DNA of 64,000 nt from Terriglobia bacterium (GTDB taxonomy: Bacteria > Acidobacteriota > Terriglobia > Terriglobales > SCQP01). The translations under genes and the position numbers were made by a program. Shown here in pieces: positions 19,187 to 27,807 of this stretch. The notes under the pieces were generated by a model. The model had not been told where the DNA came from and made no database searches. It saw only the letters and a program-made list of their open reading frames with translations. Every line of letters starts with the position of its first letter. Positions within the stretch are counted from its first letter, which is position 1. The stretch lies in assembly GCA_021323595.1 (NCBI GenBank), contig JAJPKR010000014.1, positions 124,001-188,000 on the forward strand, in the 5' to 3' direction.

Positions 19187-19216
19187 ATCCGTAGAGCCTC
19201 CAGCTCTGTTTCGGAT
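19187..19216. repeat. Nested hairpin between divergent genes
   Basis: Two nested inverted repeats: outer ATCCG/CGGAT and inner AGAGC/GCTCT around CTCCA, with a 4-nt asymmetric bulge. It sits in the 243-bp gap between the GH30 gene and the M1 relic. It may be a REP-like element or an operator; no copy number can be judged here. Confidence 0.45.
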
Positions 19217-19319
19217 CCGGGCGCGGCTCCCTCGTACCGGCGACTAGCTCTTGCGGGAATTACTCCCGGTCTATGCGTCGGTCCCAAATTGGACGCGACC
19301 AACGGACTAAGAGCGGGTG

Positions 19320-19325
19320 TATGCT
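19320..19325 (+). promoter_or_regulatory. -10 hexamer TATGCT just upstream of the M1-relic ATG
   Basis: TATGCT lies 8 nt before the ATG at 19334, so the transcript would start one or two bases before the codon. Confidence 0.4.
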
Positions 19326-19333
19326 GGCGAGGC

Positions 19334-20377
19334 ATGAAGCGGTCTAGCCTTGTTTTCTGGTTTCTCGCTGCCAACCTGGGCGCGCAATCGCTGCCGGCGA
19401 CTTATCAACAGGTGCTGGCGCCGGCGCTCGATCCGCAGCAGGTGGCGGCGATCGAGAACGTGCGCTTCAGCCGGGACGCGCTGGAGTTCCAGCTCAGCGA
19501 TGGCTTTCTGGCGTTGACCGCGCCGGTGAACGGGCACGTGACCGCCGCGGTCTTCAACGGTCACGGCAGCTTGACGGTGACGCCGCCGACGGCTTCCGAG
19601 GCCGCCGAGGTGCGGCGATTTCTCGGCGAGCCCACAGTGACGGTGCAATTCACCCAAGCGCTGTTTCGCTTTCCCGGCGCCGGCTGGCTGCGAACGCAAT
19701 TGGCGGCGCAGGCGCGCTTTCAGGCGAACCCGCGCGGCGCGGCGCGGCAAACGCTCGAGGAGTGGCGCCGCGACCTGCTGCAGCGCAATCGCTACGGCCG
19801 CGCGCCCGTGGACGAAGGCCCGGTTTGGCTGGGCCAGCGATTGAGCTCCACGCTCGACCCCTCCGCCTACGAGACGGTCGTCTATGACAAGGGCGGCTAC
19901 ATCCTGTACATGCTGCGGGAGATGATGCTCGAGACCGGCACCAAGCAGCCGGATGCGAGCTTCATCGCCATGCTGCACGACTTCACCCAGACCTATTCCG
20001 GCCGCGCCGCCTCCACCGCGGACTTCGAGGCGGTGGTGAACAAGCACATGACGCCGGAGATGGACCTCGACGGCAATCACCGCATGGACTGGTTCTTCAA
20101 CGAGTACGTCTACGGCACCGGCGTGCCACGGGTGCGCTTCGACTATACCCTCGCGCCCAATGCCAAGGGCTCGCTGCTCACCATGCGCTTTCATCAAGAA
20201 CCGGCGAATTGGAAGGAGATCATGCCGGTCTATCTGCACGTTTCCGGCAAGCGCTGGCTGCGCGGCAAGGTAGCCTTGCGGCAAGCGGATGAAACCGTGA
20301 CCGTGCAGGTGCCGGCGGCCGTGCAGTCGGTCTCCGTGAACGATTACGACGACATGCTCGTGATCGTCAGCCGTTAG
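19334..20377 (+). CDS. M1-family peptidase relative lacking the catalytic core
   Basis: A 347-residue secreted protein (signal MKRSSLVFWFLAANLGAQS). Residues 35-115 resemble the N-terminal beta domain of acidobacterial M1 aminopeptidase-like proteins (IENVRFSRDALEFQL, APVNGHVTAAVF). Residues 135-347 resemble the region after the zinc site of the same proteins (EEWRRDLLQRNRYG, GPVWLGQRLSS, VVYDKGGYILYMLREMM, DWFFNEYVYGTGVPRV). The HEXXH zinc motif and its following Glu, which should lie between them, are absent. The frame is intact, so this looks like an in-frame internal deletion of some 300 residues around 19675-19700. It cannot be a zinc peptidase; any role would be binding. Confidence 0.7.
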   Translation: MKRSSLVFWFLAANLGAQSLPATYQQVLAPALDPQQVAAIENVRFSRDALEFQLSDGFLALTAPVNGHVTAAVFNGHGSLTVTPPTASEAAEVRRFLGEPTVTVQFTQALFRFPGAGWLRTQLAAQARFQANPRGAARQTLEEWRRDLLQRNRYGRAPVDEGPVWLGQRLSSTLDPSAYETVVYDKGGYILYMLREMMLETGTKQPDASFIAMLHDFTQTYSGRAASTADFEAVVNKHMTPEMDLDGNHRMDWFFNEYVYGTGVPRVRFDYTLAPNAKGSLLTMRFHQEPANWKEIMPVYLHVSGKRWLRGKVALRQADETVTVQVPAAVQSVSVNDYDDMLVIVSR

Positions 20378-20512
20378 TTACCGCGCCGCCCTCCGCCGTC
20401 TGCGATCCGCAGCCTGCGCGCGGCGGCCCATCGCCAAGGCTCGGCGCCGCCCATTCTCCGCAGGCTCGGAAACGAATTACACTGACTGAAATCCTTAAAG
20501 CCAGGTCATCCC

Positions 20513-23173
20513 ATGGGACGGCGTGCTCTTAGTCGAATGCTAGTCTTTACGGCGGCCGCGCCGGCGCTGGTCGCCGCTTTTGGATGCGGCGGCGGTGGGG
20601 GCGGCGGTAATTCCGGAGGCGGCGCCGGAGCCGGTACGCCGCCCGGGCAAGTCGCGGGGCTTACCGCGACGGTCAGCGTCAACCAAGTGGCCTTATCCTG
20701 GACCGCGACCGCCGGCGCCACGTCCTACGCCGTCGCCCGCGCCTCGGCCGGTGGCGCGGCCTTCACCCAAATCGCCTCGATCTCGACCAACTCCTACACC
20801 GACACCGCGGTGACGCCCGGCACAACTTATACCTACGAAGTCAGCGCCGCCAACGCCGCCGGCAGCGGTCCGGCTTCGGCGCCGGTCACGGCCTTGGCGC
20901 TGGGCAATCAGGCTGTGACCATTGGCGTGGATGCGCTCGCCGACCGCCATCCGATCAGCCCGTTGATTTACGGCGTGGATTTTCCGCCGAGCGCCGCCTA
21001 CATCCAGCAAACCGGCGCGAGTTTCGTGCGCTGGGGCGGCAACGCCAGCTCCCGCTACAACTGGAAGAACTTCTATGCCAATTCGGCGAACGATTGGTAC
21101 TTCCAAGACAACGGTTTTCAGGCGCTCGGCCTCGGCAATCAGGCGGCGGACACCGGCGCCGATTCGGTGCTGTTCGCGCAGACGGTGGCAGCCGCCGGCG
21201 CCGACCCGCTGATGACGCTGCCCATGCTGAGCTGGGTCGCCAAAGGCGGGCCGAGCTATTACAGCTTTTCGGTCCAAAAATACGGGCCGCAGTGCAAGAC
21301 CAACCCCTATCTCGCCGACGACGGCGACGGCCTCGCGCCCGACTGCCAAACGCCGATTACCGGCAACGATCCCAACGACGCCAATGTTCCGCTCCTCGAC
21401 GCGCCCGGCGCCAACGATCCCGCCGGGGCGGTGTATCGCAGCCAGTGGGTGGCCGCGCTGGCGCCGGCCTTCGCCGCCGCGCCGCACTTTTACGATCTCG
21501 GCAACGAACCCGACATCTGGGCCGGCACCCATCGCGACGTTCATCCCGCCAAGGCGACGTATGCGGAGCTGCGCGACGACTTCGTCCTCGAGGCGGGCAA
21601 TCTGAAGACCTGGGATCCGCAAGCGATCGCCTTCGGCCCGGTCTCCTGCTGCTGGTGGTATTACTGGAATTCCGATGCCGGCGCCGCCGACAAGGACGCG
21701 CACGGCGGACTCGATTTCTGGCCCTGGTGGCTCAACGAAGTCGAGTGGGAAGGCGAGATCCAAGGCCGCCGCCTGCTCGACGTCTTCGATCTCCATGCTT
21801 ACCCGGAGTTGAACACGCCGAAGGCGGGGACATCGGCCGCCGCCATCGACGGCGAGATCTTGGCCGCAACCCGCGGTTGGTGGGATCCGACATGGAGCGA
21901 CACGCAAAGCTGGATCGGCACCTCCAGCGGCGTCACCTCGCAGCAGCCCAACCCCACCGCCGAGGCGCGGCTGGTGCGCGCGCTGGCGGTCGCCCACGAA
22001 ATCGATCCCGAGCTGCCGGTCAGCGTGACGGAATGGAATTTCGGCCTGGGCCTGACCGGCGCCGATCCCATCGCCGTCGCGCTGGCGGATGCCGACGCCT
22101 GGGGCCTGCTCGGCCGCTACGGCGCCTATGCCGCCGCGCGCTGGACCGCGCCGGATCCGAACACCGAAGCTCCGTCGGTGGCCGTGCTCGAGCTGTTTCG
22201 CAACTACGACGGCAAAGGCGACGGCTTCGATCCGATCTCGGTCGCGGCGAACAACGATTGCGCCGCGGCACCGCTGCAGCCATACGACTGCAGCACGTTT
22301 GCCGCCGTCAACGCCGCCGGCACGCAGCTTACTCTGCTGGTCGTCAACAAGAGCGCCTACGATCAGCTCACGGCCGCGATCGATCTCGCGAATTTCACCG
22401 CAACGCAGGTCGCCGCCTATTCCGTCTCGGCCGCCAGCCCGGCCCAGATCACCGCCGCCGCCCCCGCCGCCTTCAACGGCAGCGTCATCGTGCCGCCGTA
22501 TTCGGCGACGTTATTGGTGTTCAGCGGGCAAATGAGCCAGCAGCCGGTGGATTGGAGCCTCAATCCCGCGATCGTGATGATGCCGGCCGGCGGCTCGATC
22601 ACCCTGCATCCGGCCTTGCTGGCCGGCGCCAGCGGCAGCGTCACGCTCGAAGGGATGCAAAGCGACGCGGGAATTTCGGGAACGATCACACAACCTACCG
22701 TCACCGCCGCCCAGCCGGGCGCGATCACCATCGCGGCCGGCGCCACGCCGGGCTTCTACCATTTCACGGTGACGGCCAGCGACAGCAGCGGCGCCACGCA
22801 AACCAAGACCGGCATCGTCGAAGCCGGCAACCCCGCGGCGACGTTCACCGCCGCCGGCAGCGGCCAAACCGCGCCCGCCGGCACGGCGGTGACGCTCACG
22901 GTCGCGGTGAATCCGGGGCAAAGCGGCGTCAATGCCGCCGGCCTCGACATTCTCTTCACCACCTCCGCCGGCACCCTCGCAGCCGGGGCCAACAACACCC
23001 TCGTCGCGCAGGCGGCGAGCGGCGCGCAGTTGCTTGAAACCACCGACGCGGCCGGCAGCGCCGCCGTGACGCTCACGCTGCCCGCGGTGTCCGGCGCCAC
23101 GGTCACGGTAACCGCCGAGGGCCCTTACGGCGCGGGTCATCCTCTCGCGACGTTCACCGAGACGACGCAATGA
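20513..23173 (+). CDS. Glycoside hydrolase family 44 (endoglucanase/xyloglucanase-like) with FnIII and Ig-like domains
   Basis: An 886-residue exported enzyme. The N-terminal signal ends at a Cys followed by a Gly run (GFGCGGG), possibly a lipoprotein though the -2 Phe is unusual. Residues about 45-128 are a fibronectin type III domain; about 135-690 is GH44 (HPISPLIYGVDFPP, VRWGGNASSRYNW, acid/base E332 in DLGNEPDIW, nucleophile E507 in VTEWNFG). The C-terminal 200 residues form repetitive bacterial Ig-like beta domains ending in a Big_1-like segment. GH44 enzymes cut internal beta-1,4-glucan bonds in cellulose-like glucans and xyloglucan outside the cell. Confidence 0.93.
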   Translation: MGRRALSRMLVFTAAAPALVAAFGCGGGGGGGNSGGGAGAGTPPGQVAGLTATVSVNQVALSWTATAGATSYAVARASAGGAAFTQIASISTNSYTDTAVTPGTTYTYEVSAANAAGSGPASAPVTALALGNQAVTIGVDALADRHPISPLIYGVDFPPSAAYIQQTGASFVRWGGNASSRYNWKNFYANSANDWYFQDNGFQALGLGNQAADTGADSVLFAQTVAAAGADPLMTLPMLSWVAKGGPSYYSFSVQKYGPQCKTNPYLADDGDGLAPDCQTPITGNDPNDANVPLLDAPGANDPAGAVYRSQWVAALAPAFAAAPHFYDLGNEPDIWAGTHRDVHPAKATYAELRDDFVLEAGNLKTWDPQAIAFGPVSCCWWYYWNSDAGAADKDAHGGLDFWPWWLNEVEWEGEIQGRRLLDVFDLHAYPELNTPKAGTSAAAIDGEILAATRGWWDPTWSDTQSWIGTSSGVTSQQPNPTAEARLVRALAVAHEIDPELPVSVTEWNFGLGLTGADPIAVALADADAWGLLGRYGAYAAARWTAPDPNTEAPSVAVLELFRNYDGKGDGFDPISVAANNDCAAAPLQPYDCSTFAAVNAAGTQLTLLVVNKSAYDQLTAAIDLANFTATQVAAYSVSAASPAQITAAAPAAFNGSVIVPPYSATLLVFSGQMSQQPVDWSLNPAIVMMPAGGSITLHPALLAGASGSVTLEGMQSDAGISGTITQPTVTAAQPGAITIAAGATPGFYHFTVTASDSSGATQTKTGIVEAGNPAATFTAAGSGQTAPAGTAVTLTVAVNPGQSGVNAAGLDILFTTSAGTLAAGANNTLVAQAASGAQLLETTDAAGSAAVTLTLPAVSGATVTVTAEGPYGAGHPLATFTETTQ

Positions 23174-23279
23174 CCCGCGGCGCGCGCCGCTTCTCGCGGC
23201 GGCTGGTCTAAGATGGAAAAACGCGCCTTTACGGCCGCCGTTGGGCTTATCGCGCGCGGAGGGGACTCGGTTTGGAAAC

Positions 23280-24224
23280 ATGCCGCCGGCCATCGCCATC
23301 GCGGGACTTACGAAACGCTATGACGCCGGGGCGAACTCCGTGCTCGCCGTGAATGAGATCGATCTCGAGGTCGCGGAAGGCGAACTCTTCGGCTTGCTCG
23401 GCCCCAACGGCGCCGGCAAATCCACCACCATCGGTATCTGCACGACCCGCGTCATGCCCACCGCCGGGCGGGTGCGGGTGGCGGAGATTGACGTGGTCGC
23501 AGATCCGCCCCGCGCTCGCGCCGAGATGGGCGTGGTGACGCAGTTCCGCGCCCTCGATCGTTCCCTGACCTGCTGGGAAAACCTTTACTACCACGCCCGC
23601 TACTTCGGCATGGGCGCCGCTGCGGCCCGCGCCCGCGCGGGCGAGCTGCTGGAGCAGTTCCGGCTCGCCGACCGCGCCCGCACCCTCCCCGACCGGCTCT
23701 CCGGCGGCATGGCGCAGCGCCTGCAAATCGCGCGCGCCGTGTGCCATCGCCCGCGCGTGCTCTTCCTGGACGAGCCCACCGCCGGGCTCGATCCGCAGAG
23801 CCGGATCGCGGTCTGGGATCTCGTTCGCGAGCTGCGCGCCGGCGGCATGACCGTGCTTTTGACCACGCACTACATCGAAGAAGCCGAGCGCCTCTGCGAT
23901 CGCGTCGCCATCATCGATCACGGCCGCATCCTCATCTGCGATACGCCGGCACAGCTCAAGCGGCAGGCCGGAGCCGGGGTGGTGATGCACCTGCGCGTCG
24001 CGCGCGCCGCGCCGGAACTGGCGGAGCGGCTGCGCGCGCTCGCCGGGGTCAGCGGCGTCGAGCCGATCGAGCAGGGGTTTCGCGTCTTCGCCGCCGATCG
24101 CGACGGGCTGGCGCCCGCGGCCGCCGCCGCGGCCCAGGACTTCGGCCTGGAAGACATCGCCCTCGCCGAACCCAGCCTCGAAACCGTTTTCATCCGCCTC
24201 ACCGGCCGCGAGCTGCGCGAATGA
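23280..24224 (+). CDS. ABC transporter ATP-binding protein (DrrA/NodI-like)
   Basis: A 314-residue ATPase of a two-gene ABC-2 exporter. Walker A LLGPNGAGKSTTIGI, signature RLSGGMAQRLQIARAV, Walker B VLFLDEPTAGLDPQS, H-loop TTHYIEEAE. The C-terminal DrrA-type extension of about 90 residues is present. The ATG at 23280 gives the family N-terminus. It overlaps the permease start by 4 bp (ATGA). Substrate unknown. Confidence 0.94.
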   Translation: MPPAIAIAGLTKRYDAGANSVLAVNEIDLEVAEGELFGLLGPNGAGKSTTIGICTTRVMPTAGRVRVAEIDVVADPPRARAEMGVVTQFRALDRSLTCWENLYYHARYFGMGAAAARARAGELLEQFRLADRARTLPDRLSGGMAQRLQIARAVCHRPRVLFLDEPTAGLDPQSRIAVWDLVRELRAGGMTVLLTTHYIEEAERLCDRVAIIDHGRILICDTPAQLKRQAGAGVVMHLRVARAAPELAERLRALAGVSGVEPIEQGFRVFAADRDGLAPAAAAAAQDFGLEDIALAEPSLETVFIRLTGRELRE

Positions 24225-25063
24225 CCCCCGCCGCCCGACCCTTGCCGAAGCCGGCGCCGCAGCATCCGCGCGCGCGCGCCTTGGCCGCTTTTTGGGGCTT
24301 GGTACTGCGCGATACGCGGGTGCTGCGCCGCGAACTCGTCCCGTTCGTGGTGCGCACGGTGATGAACCCGCTCTTTTTCGTCTTCATCTTCACCGACGTG
24401 ATGCCGAAGATCGGCCAGGGCTTCGCCGCCACCGGCACCAACGCCAACTTCGCCACCGTGCTGGTGCCCGGCTTGGTGGCGATCGCCGTGCTCTTCCAAG
24501 GCATCATGGCCGTGACCCTGCCGCTCTCGATCGAGTTGAGCGGCACGCACGAGATCGAAGACCGGCTGATGGCCCCGCTGCCGGTGAGCTGGGTCGCCTT
24601 CGAAAAAATCTTTTTCAGCGTTTTTCAGTGCATCCTGGCCGCCATCGTCGTTTTCCCGATGGTCTATTTCATTCCCGCCACGCCGGTGTACGTGCACGTG
24701 GCGAACGGGTGGCTGCTGGCGGTGGTGATCGTGCTCTCGGGTGTAGCCTCGGGAGCGCTCGGCTTGGCTCTGGGCACCATCGTCAAGCCGCAGCAGATCA
24801 GCTTGATCTTCGCGGTCTTGCTGACGCCGATCATTTTTCTGGGCTGCGTGTACTATCCTTGGGCGCTGCTGGCGCCGGTGCGCTGGCTGCAGGTGCTGAG
24901 CCTGGCGAATCCGCTGGTCTACGTCAGCGAGGGCCTGCGCATGGCGCTGACGCCGCGCGTGCCGCACATGCCCGCCTGGGCGTTCTTGAGCGCGCTGGTG
25001 ATTTCCGCCGCCGGCTTCAGCGCCTGGGGCATCGCCGGTTTCAAGAAGCGCGTCGGCAGCTGA
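24221..25063 (+). CDS. ABC-2 type permease (DrrB/NodJ-like)
   Basis: A 280-residue membrane permease paired with the preceding ATPase. Six hydrophobic segments and the family pattern SGTHEIEDRLMAPLPVSWVAFEK after the second segment; IFLGCVYYPWALL and LANPLVYVSEGLR near the end are typical of the DrrB/NodJ group. The coding frame is open far upstream, but the ATG overlapping the ATPase stop is the natural start. Confidence 0.94.
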   Translation: MTPAARPLPKPAPQHPRARALAAFWGLVLRDTRVLRRELVPFVVRTVMNPLFFVFIFTDVMPKIGQGFAATGTNANFATVLVPGLVAIAVLFQGIMAVTLPLSIELSGTHEIEDRLMAPLPVSWVAFEKIFFSVFQCILAAIVVFPMVYFIPATPVYVHVANGWLLAVVIVLSGVASGALGLALGTIVKPQQISLIFAVLLTPIIFLGCVYYPWALLAPVRWLQVLSLANPLVYVSEGLRMALTPRVPHMPAWAFLSALVISAAGFSAWGIAGFKKRVGS

Positions 25064-25182
25064 ACGCCTTCGGGCGCAGGCGCCGCCGAGCGGCAGCGGC
25101 CCGGAGCGCGGCCGCCGGCGCGCGGGCTCATCGCCCCAGGCTCGGCGCGCGCTGCGGCAGCGCTTTGCGCCGGCCTTTGCGC

Positions 25183-25188
25183 TACGCT
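25183..25188 (+). promoter_or_regulatory. -10 hexamer TACGCT upstream of the alpha-galactosidase ATG
   Basis: TACGCT is followed by five bases and the ATG at 25194, giving a leaderless or one-base-leader transcript. No ribosome-binding site is seen. Confidence 0.42.
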
Positions 25189-25193
25189 GTGGC

Positions 25194-27695
25194 ATGCTTT
25201 GGCGCTGGCTCATCGCTTCCCTGCTGCTCTTGCCCCTGGCCGGGCAATCGCATCCCGCCGCGCGTTTGCAAAACCGCTGGCTCACCGTCACCGCGAGCGG
25301 CGCCGACGGCGGCTATACATTCGGAGCGCGCGCGACCGGGCCGACGATTGCGGCGAGCGCGGCCGCGCATGCGGATGGCCGCTGGCTGCGCGCCGCCGAC
25401 TATCCGCGCCACGTCATCTCCCGCCGGCCTTTTTCGGATGCCCTCGGCGCCGGTGAAGAACTGCTCATCCTCAACACGGGGCTCCCGGCGCGCCCCGATC
25501 TCCATTTGCGCCTGCGCCTTTATTCCGGCCGCGCTTACGGCAGCATTCGCCTCGCCCTCGTCAATCACACGGAGCAAACCGCCATCGTCAGCGACCTGCG
25601 GCTGCTCGATGCCGCGCGCCTGCCGCTAGGCGGCCCCGACGCCGCCGACCGCCTGCTGCCGGACAGTTACAGCGAAGACCGGCCGGTGCTGCGCATCTTC
25701 GACTTCGGCCGGCCCGGCAACTACCGCGCCATCGGCAGCGAGTTGATCTACAACCGCGCCAGCGGCTGGGCCTTGTTCTTCGGCGCCTTGACTTCGCGCC
25801 GCTTCTTGACTTACCTGCGCGCCGGTAACGAGCACACCGCCCAGGGGCCGCGGCTCGCGCCGTTCACCATCGATTCGGCGGGCACCACCGCCGTCCAGCG
25901 CGATGACGCGCTGCGCGGCGCGCCCGCGGCCGACCAGATCGAACTGCGGCTGCCGGTGGCGCCCGGCGCCAGCCTGGCCTCGGAAACGGTGCTGTTCTCG
26001 CTGCGCCGGGATGCGCAGGCCGCCTTGACCGATTACGGCGCCGCCATCCGCGCCGCTCACGAGGCGCGCGCCGCCACGCCGAACCTGCTGGGCTGGTGGA
26101 GCTGGACGGCGTATTACTTCGGCCTGAATCAAGGCATGGCGCTCACCAACGCCCGCTGGCTGGCGCAGCACCTGCGCCGTCTCGGCTATCGCTACTTCCA
26201 CATCGACGAGGGCTACCAATATGCGCGCGGGGAGTACACCACCGCCAACGCCGCGCAATTCCCCGCCGGCATGGCGGCGCTCGGGCGCCAGCTTGGCCAA
26301 CTGGGCCTGCGCTTCGGACTTTGGACCGCGCCCTTCGAGGTCTCCTCGCGCGCTTGGGTATATCAGCACCATCGCGAGTGGCTGGTCCGCAATGCCGCGG
26401 GACAGCCGATCCCCATCGGCGCGGTCGGCACCGATCGTTTGTACGTGCTCGACGCGACCAACCCCGGCGCGCAGGAGTATCTGCGCCAGACCTACCGGAC
26501 ACTGATGCGCCAATGGGGCGTGCGCTACTTGAAGCTCGATTTCATGGACGACACCGCCATCGAAGGCGACTATTTCCGTCCGCATACGACCGCTCTCGAA
26601 GCCCAGCGCATCGGGCTGCGCGTCATTCGCGAGGCCGTCGGCCCCGGCGTGATCCTGGATAAAGACGGCAGCCCCATGCTGAATTCGGTCGGCCTCGTGG
26701 ATGCCGGGCGCATTTCGGTGGATACCGGCCATGCCTTCGCCGCCAGCCGCGACGCCGCCAGCGGCATCGCCGCGCGCTTTTACATGAACCGCAATTTCTT
26801 CCTGAGCGATCCCGACGCTTTCTCCGTGTCCGAGCAGCTCATTCCCGATCAAAGCTGGCATCAGAGCCGCCGCCCGCTGACGTTGGATGAGGCGCGCGTG
26901 GCGATCGCGCTGGCCGCGGTCTCGGGCGGCATGTTCGAGATCGGCGACGACCTGCCGACGCTCGGCGCCGAGCCCGATCGCTTGGCCCTGGTCGAGAATC
27001 GGGACTTATTGGACGCGGCGCGCCTGAGCCGCGCGGCGATTCCCGTGGACCTCATGGACTATGCGGCCGCCGACGAACAGCCCAGCATCTTTCTGCTGCC
27101 CGAGTCGCGCCGCCAAGCCTTGCTCGCGGTCTTCAACTGGACCGGAGCGCCGCGCGACCATCGTCTCGTGATCACCGCCGGCGCGAAGGGATGGAGCGTC
27201 CAGCCGGCGGCTGCGCCCGCCGCCGGCGCCGCTCCCTTGCTCGCCGGCGATGTCTTCGCCGGCGGCGCCGGCACGCGACTTGAATCCGGCGTGCTGGAGC
27301 TTCCTGCGCAAGCGCCCCATACCGTCCGCCTGTTCAAATTGATCGCTCCGGGCGTCGCCGCGGCGCCGCCCGCCTTCAAGGCCGAGGTGCCGGCGACCGG
27401 ACACACCGGCGCCGCCTTGGCCTTCCAAGCCCAGGCACAAGATCAAACCGCCAACCCCGTTCTGGATTGGCATTGGGACTTCGGCGACGGAACCAGCGCC
27501 CAAGGCGCGCTGGTTTGCCATGCCTACACCCGCCCGCAAACGTACACCGTGACGCTCAGCGCCGGCGGCCTGGACGGCGAATCCGCGCGGCAGACGTATG
27601 CCATCGCCGTGACCGGAGGCTTTTCCACCCAATTCGCTCCCGAACGCAATCGCCGCTTCGTCCCGCGCGCCGCCCCCGCTACCGGCTGTCCTTGA
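25194..27695 (+). CDS. Secreted alpha-galactosidase (GH36-like melibiase) with C-terminal PKD domain
   Basis: An 833-residue exported hydrolase. Signal peptide MLWRWLIASLLLLPLAGQS. Residues to about 290 form the beta-sandwich domain of GH36-type enzymes; about 300-620 is the catalytic barrel (LGWWSWTAYYFGLNQG, FHIDEGYQYARG, GLRFGLWTAPFEVSS, and nucleophile candidate D449 in RYLKLDFMDD). A beta domain follows, and the last 95 residues contain a PKD domain (WHWDFGDGTSAQG, YTVTLSAGG). It would release alpha-galactosyl residues from oligosaccharides or hemicellulose. The 130-bp gap before it contains a -10 hexamer directly at the start codon. Confidence 0.88.
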   Translation: MLWRWLIASLLLLPLAGQSHPAARLQNRWLTVTASGADGGYTFGARATGPTIAASAAAHADGRWLRAADYPRHVISRRPFSDALGAGEELLILNTGLPARPDLHLRLRLYSGRAYGSIRLALVNHTEQTAIVSDLRLLDAARLPLGGPDAADRLLPDSYSEDRPVLRIFDFGRPGNYRAIGSELIYNRASGWALFFGALTSRRFLTYLRAGNEHTAQGPRLAPFTIDSAGTTAVQRDDALRGAPAADQIELRLPVAPGASLASETVLFSLRRDAQAALTDYGAAIRAAHEARAATPNLLGWWSWTAYYFGLNQGMALTNARWLAQHLRRLGYRYFHIDEGYQYARGEYTTANAAQFPAGMAALGRQLGQLGLRFGLWTAPFEVSSRAWVYQHHREWLVRNAAGQPIPIGAVGTDRLYVLDATNPGAQEYLRQTYRTLMRQWGVRYLKLDFMDDTAIEGDYFRPHTTALEAQRIGLRVIREAVGPGVILDKDGSPMLNSVGLVDAGRISVDTGHAFAASRDAASGIAARFYMNRNFFLSDPDAFSVSEQLIPDQSWHQSRRPLTLDEARVAIALAAVSGGMFEIGDDLPTLGAEPDRLALVENRDLLDAARLSRAAIPVDLMDYAAADEQPSIFLLPESRRQALLAVFNWTGAPRDHRLVITAGAKGWSVQPAAAPAAGAAPLLAGDVFAGGAGTRLESGVLELPAQAPHTVRLFKLIAPGVAAAPPAFKAEVPATGHTGAALAFQAQAQDQTANPVLDWHWDFGDGTSAQGALVCHAYTRPQTYTVTLSAGGLDGESARQTYAIAVTGGFSTQFAPERNRRFVPRAAPATGCP

Positions 27696-27807
27696 CCGGG
27701 CCTGTCCCTCGATCCAGGTACACGAAATTGCACGCTCGGAGCGCTCGCGCCGCCCTCCTCCCTGTCGCGGGCGCTGGCGGGTGGGTTATGCTTAATTTCC
27801 CAATCAC

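Noticed and set aside
21094-23037. 647-codon alternative frame inside the GH44 gene
   Set aside because: Same-strand out-of-frame shadow of the GH44 coding sequence; composition almost only Arg, Ala, Gly.
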